32,464 nucleotides of DNA from Micractinium sp. NFX-FRZ (lineage: Eukaryota > Chlorophyta > Trebouxiophyceae > Chlorellales > Chlorellaceae): the NCBI GenBank assembly GCA_029339195.1, contig JAPTJF010000588.1, positions 1 through 32,464 on the forward strand. The letters are read 5' to 3'. The first letter of the stretch is position 1, and each line of letters begins with the position of its first letter. The notes below the pieces were generated by a model that searched no databases, had not been told where the DNA came from, and saw only the letters and a list, made by a program, of their open reading frames with translations. The translations under genes were made by a program, and so were the position numbers. Of the stretch, positions 32,362 through 32,464 are shown one piece after another.

Positions 32362-32366
32362 TGTAA
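32362..32366 (+). terminator. Poly(A) signal TGTAA of the ShKT-like gene
   Basis: TGTAA 300 bases after the stop codon at 32061, in a 3'UTR without protein-like frames. Sequence from here to the window end shows nothing recognisable. Confidence 0.65.
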
Positions 32367-32464
32367 GAAACTCGCCACAGGCCTCCAGCACTAGTGGATC
32401 CGACCCAAATTCCCGACATTGTTCCCGACGTTTCCTGCAGGCGCAGAATGCATTTCCCCACTTT

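Noticed and set aside
32386..32402. ACTAGTGGATCC near the right edge, resembling a cloning polylinker
   Set aside because: Only 12 bases match and the flanks are unlike vector sequence; chance restriction sites are more likely.

Overview
The window looks like GC-rich nuclear DNA of a green alga, most likely a trebouxiophyte of the Chlorella/Micractinium type (inferred, not proven). The grounds are: many short exons joined by GT-AG introns (some GC-AG), Ala/Gln/Ser-rich coding with strong G/C third positions, TGTAA poly(A) signals instead of AATAAA, a plant-type protein-only RNase P, a plant-type DUF789 protein, and a MATE transporter with a plastid-like N-terminal extension. I saw no bacterial operon, tRNA, rRNA, CRISPR array or complete transposon.

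Layout, left to right: (1) 40S ribosomal protein uS12/RPS23 on the minus strand, five exons, stop at 596 and ATG at 2703. (2) A gap of about 1.1 kb shared by divergent genes. (3) Protein-only RNase P (PRORP) on the plus strand, about 3829-8922, with PPR region, CxxC motif and NYN nuclease domain. (4) A convergent 3' region. (5) A CLASRP/SWAP-type splicing regulator (DRY_EERY region, C-terminal RS domain) on the minus strand, nine exons, 9641-13927. A nearly perfect 70-bp-arm hairpin lies in its second intron. (6) A 0.7 kb divergent spacer. (7) A DinF-like MATE transporter on the plus strand, ten exons, 14606-19256. (8) A large plus-strand gene, about 20305-27457, whose C-terminus is a DUF789 domain. 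(9) A small unrecognised six-exon plus-strand gene, 28725-30817, whose last three introns appear to start with GC. (10) A two-exon gene for a secreted six-cysteine ShKT-like peptide, 31507-32061.

The genes do not form a pathway. Three of them serve RNA processing or translation (RPS23, PRORP, CLASRP), which may be chance. The most unusual signal is in the introns. Next to many exons there is a diverged second copy of the exon edge together with its splice site, roughly 80-200 bp away. I count about ten convincing or plausible cases in PRORP, CLASRP and MATE, on both strands. In most acceptor cases the intronic copy has lost its AG. This suggests that short tandem duplications across splice sites, followed by decay, have been lengthening introns here. 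The intronic hairpin resembles the same process in inverted orientation and is a candidate small-RNA precursor.

All exon joins were made by eye from splice consensus, reading-phase continuity and family similarity. Phases close exactly for every gene given. The 5' ends of PRORP, the DUF789 gene and the 28725 gene are the least certain parts.
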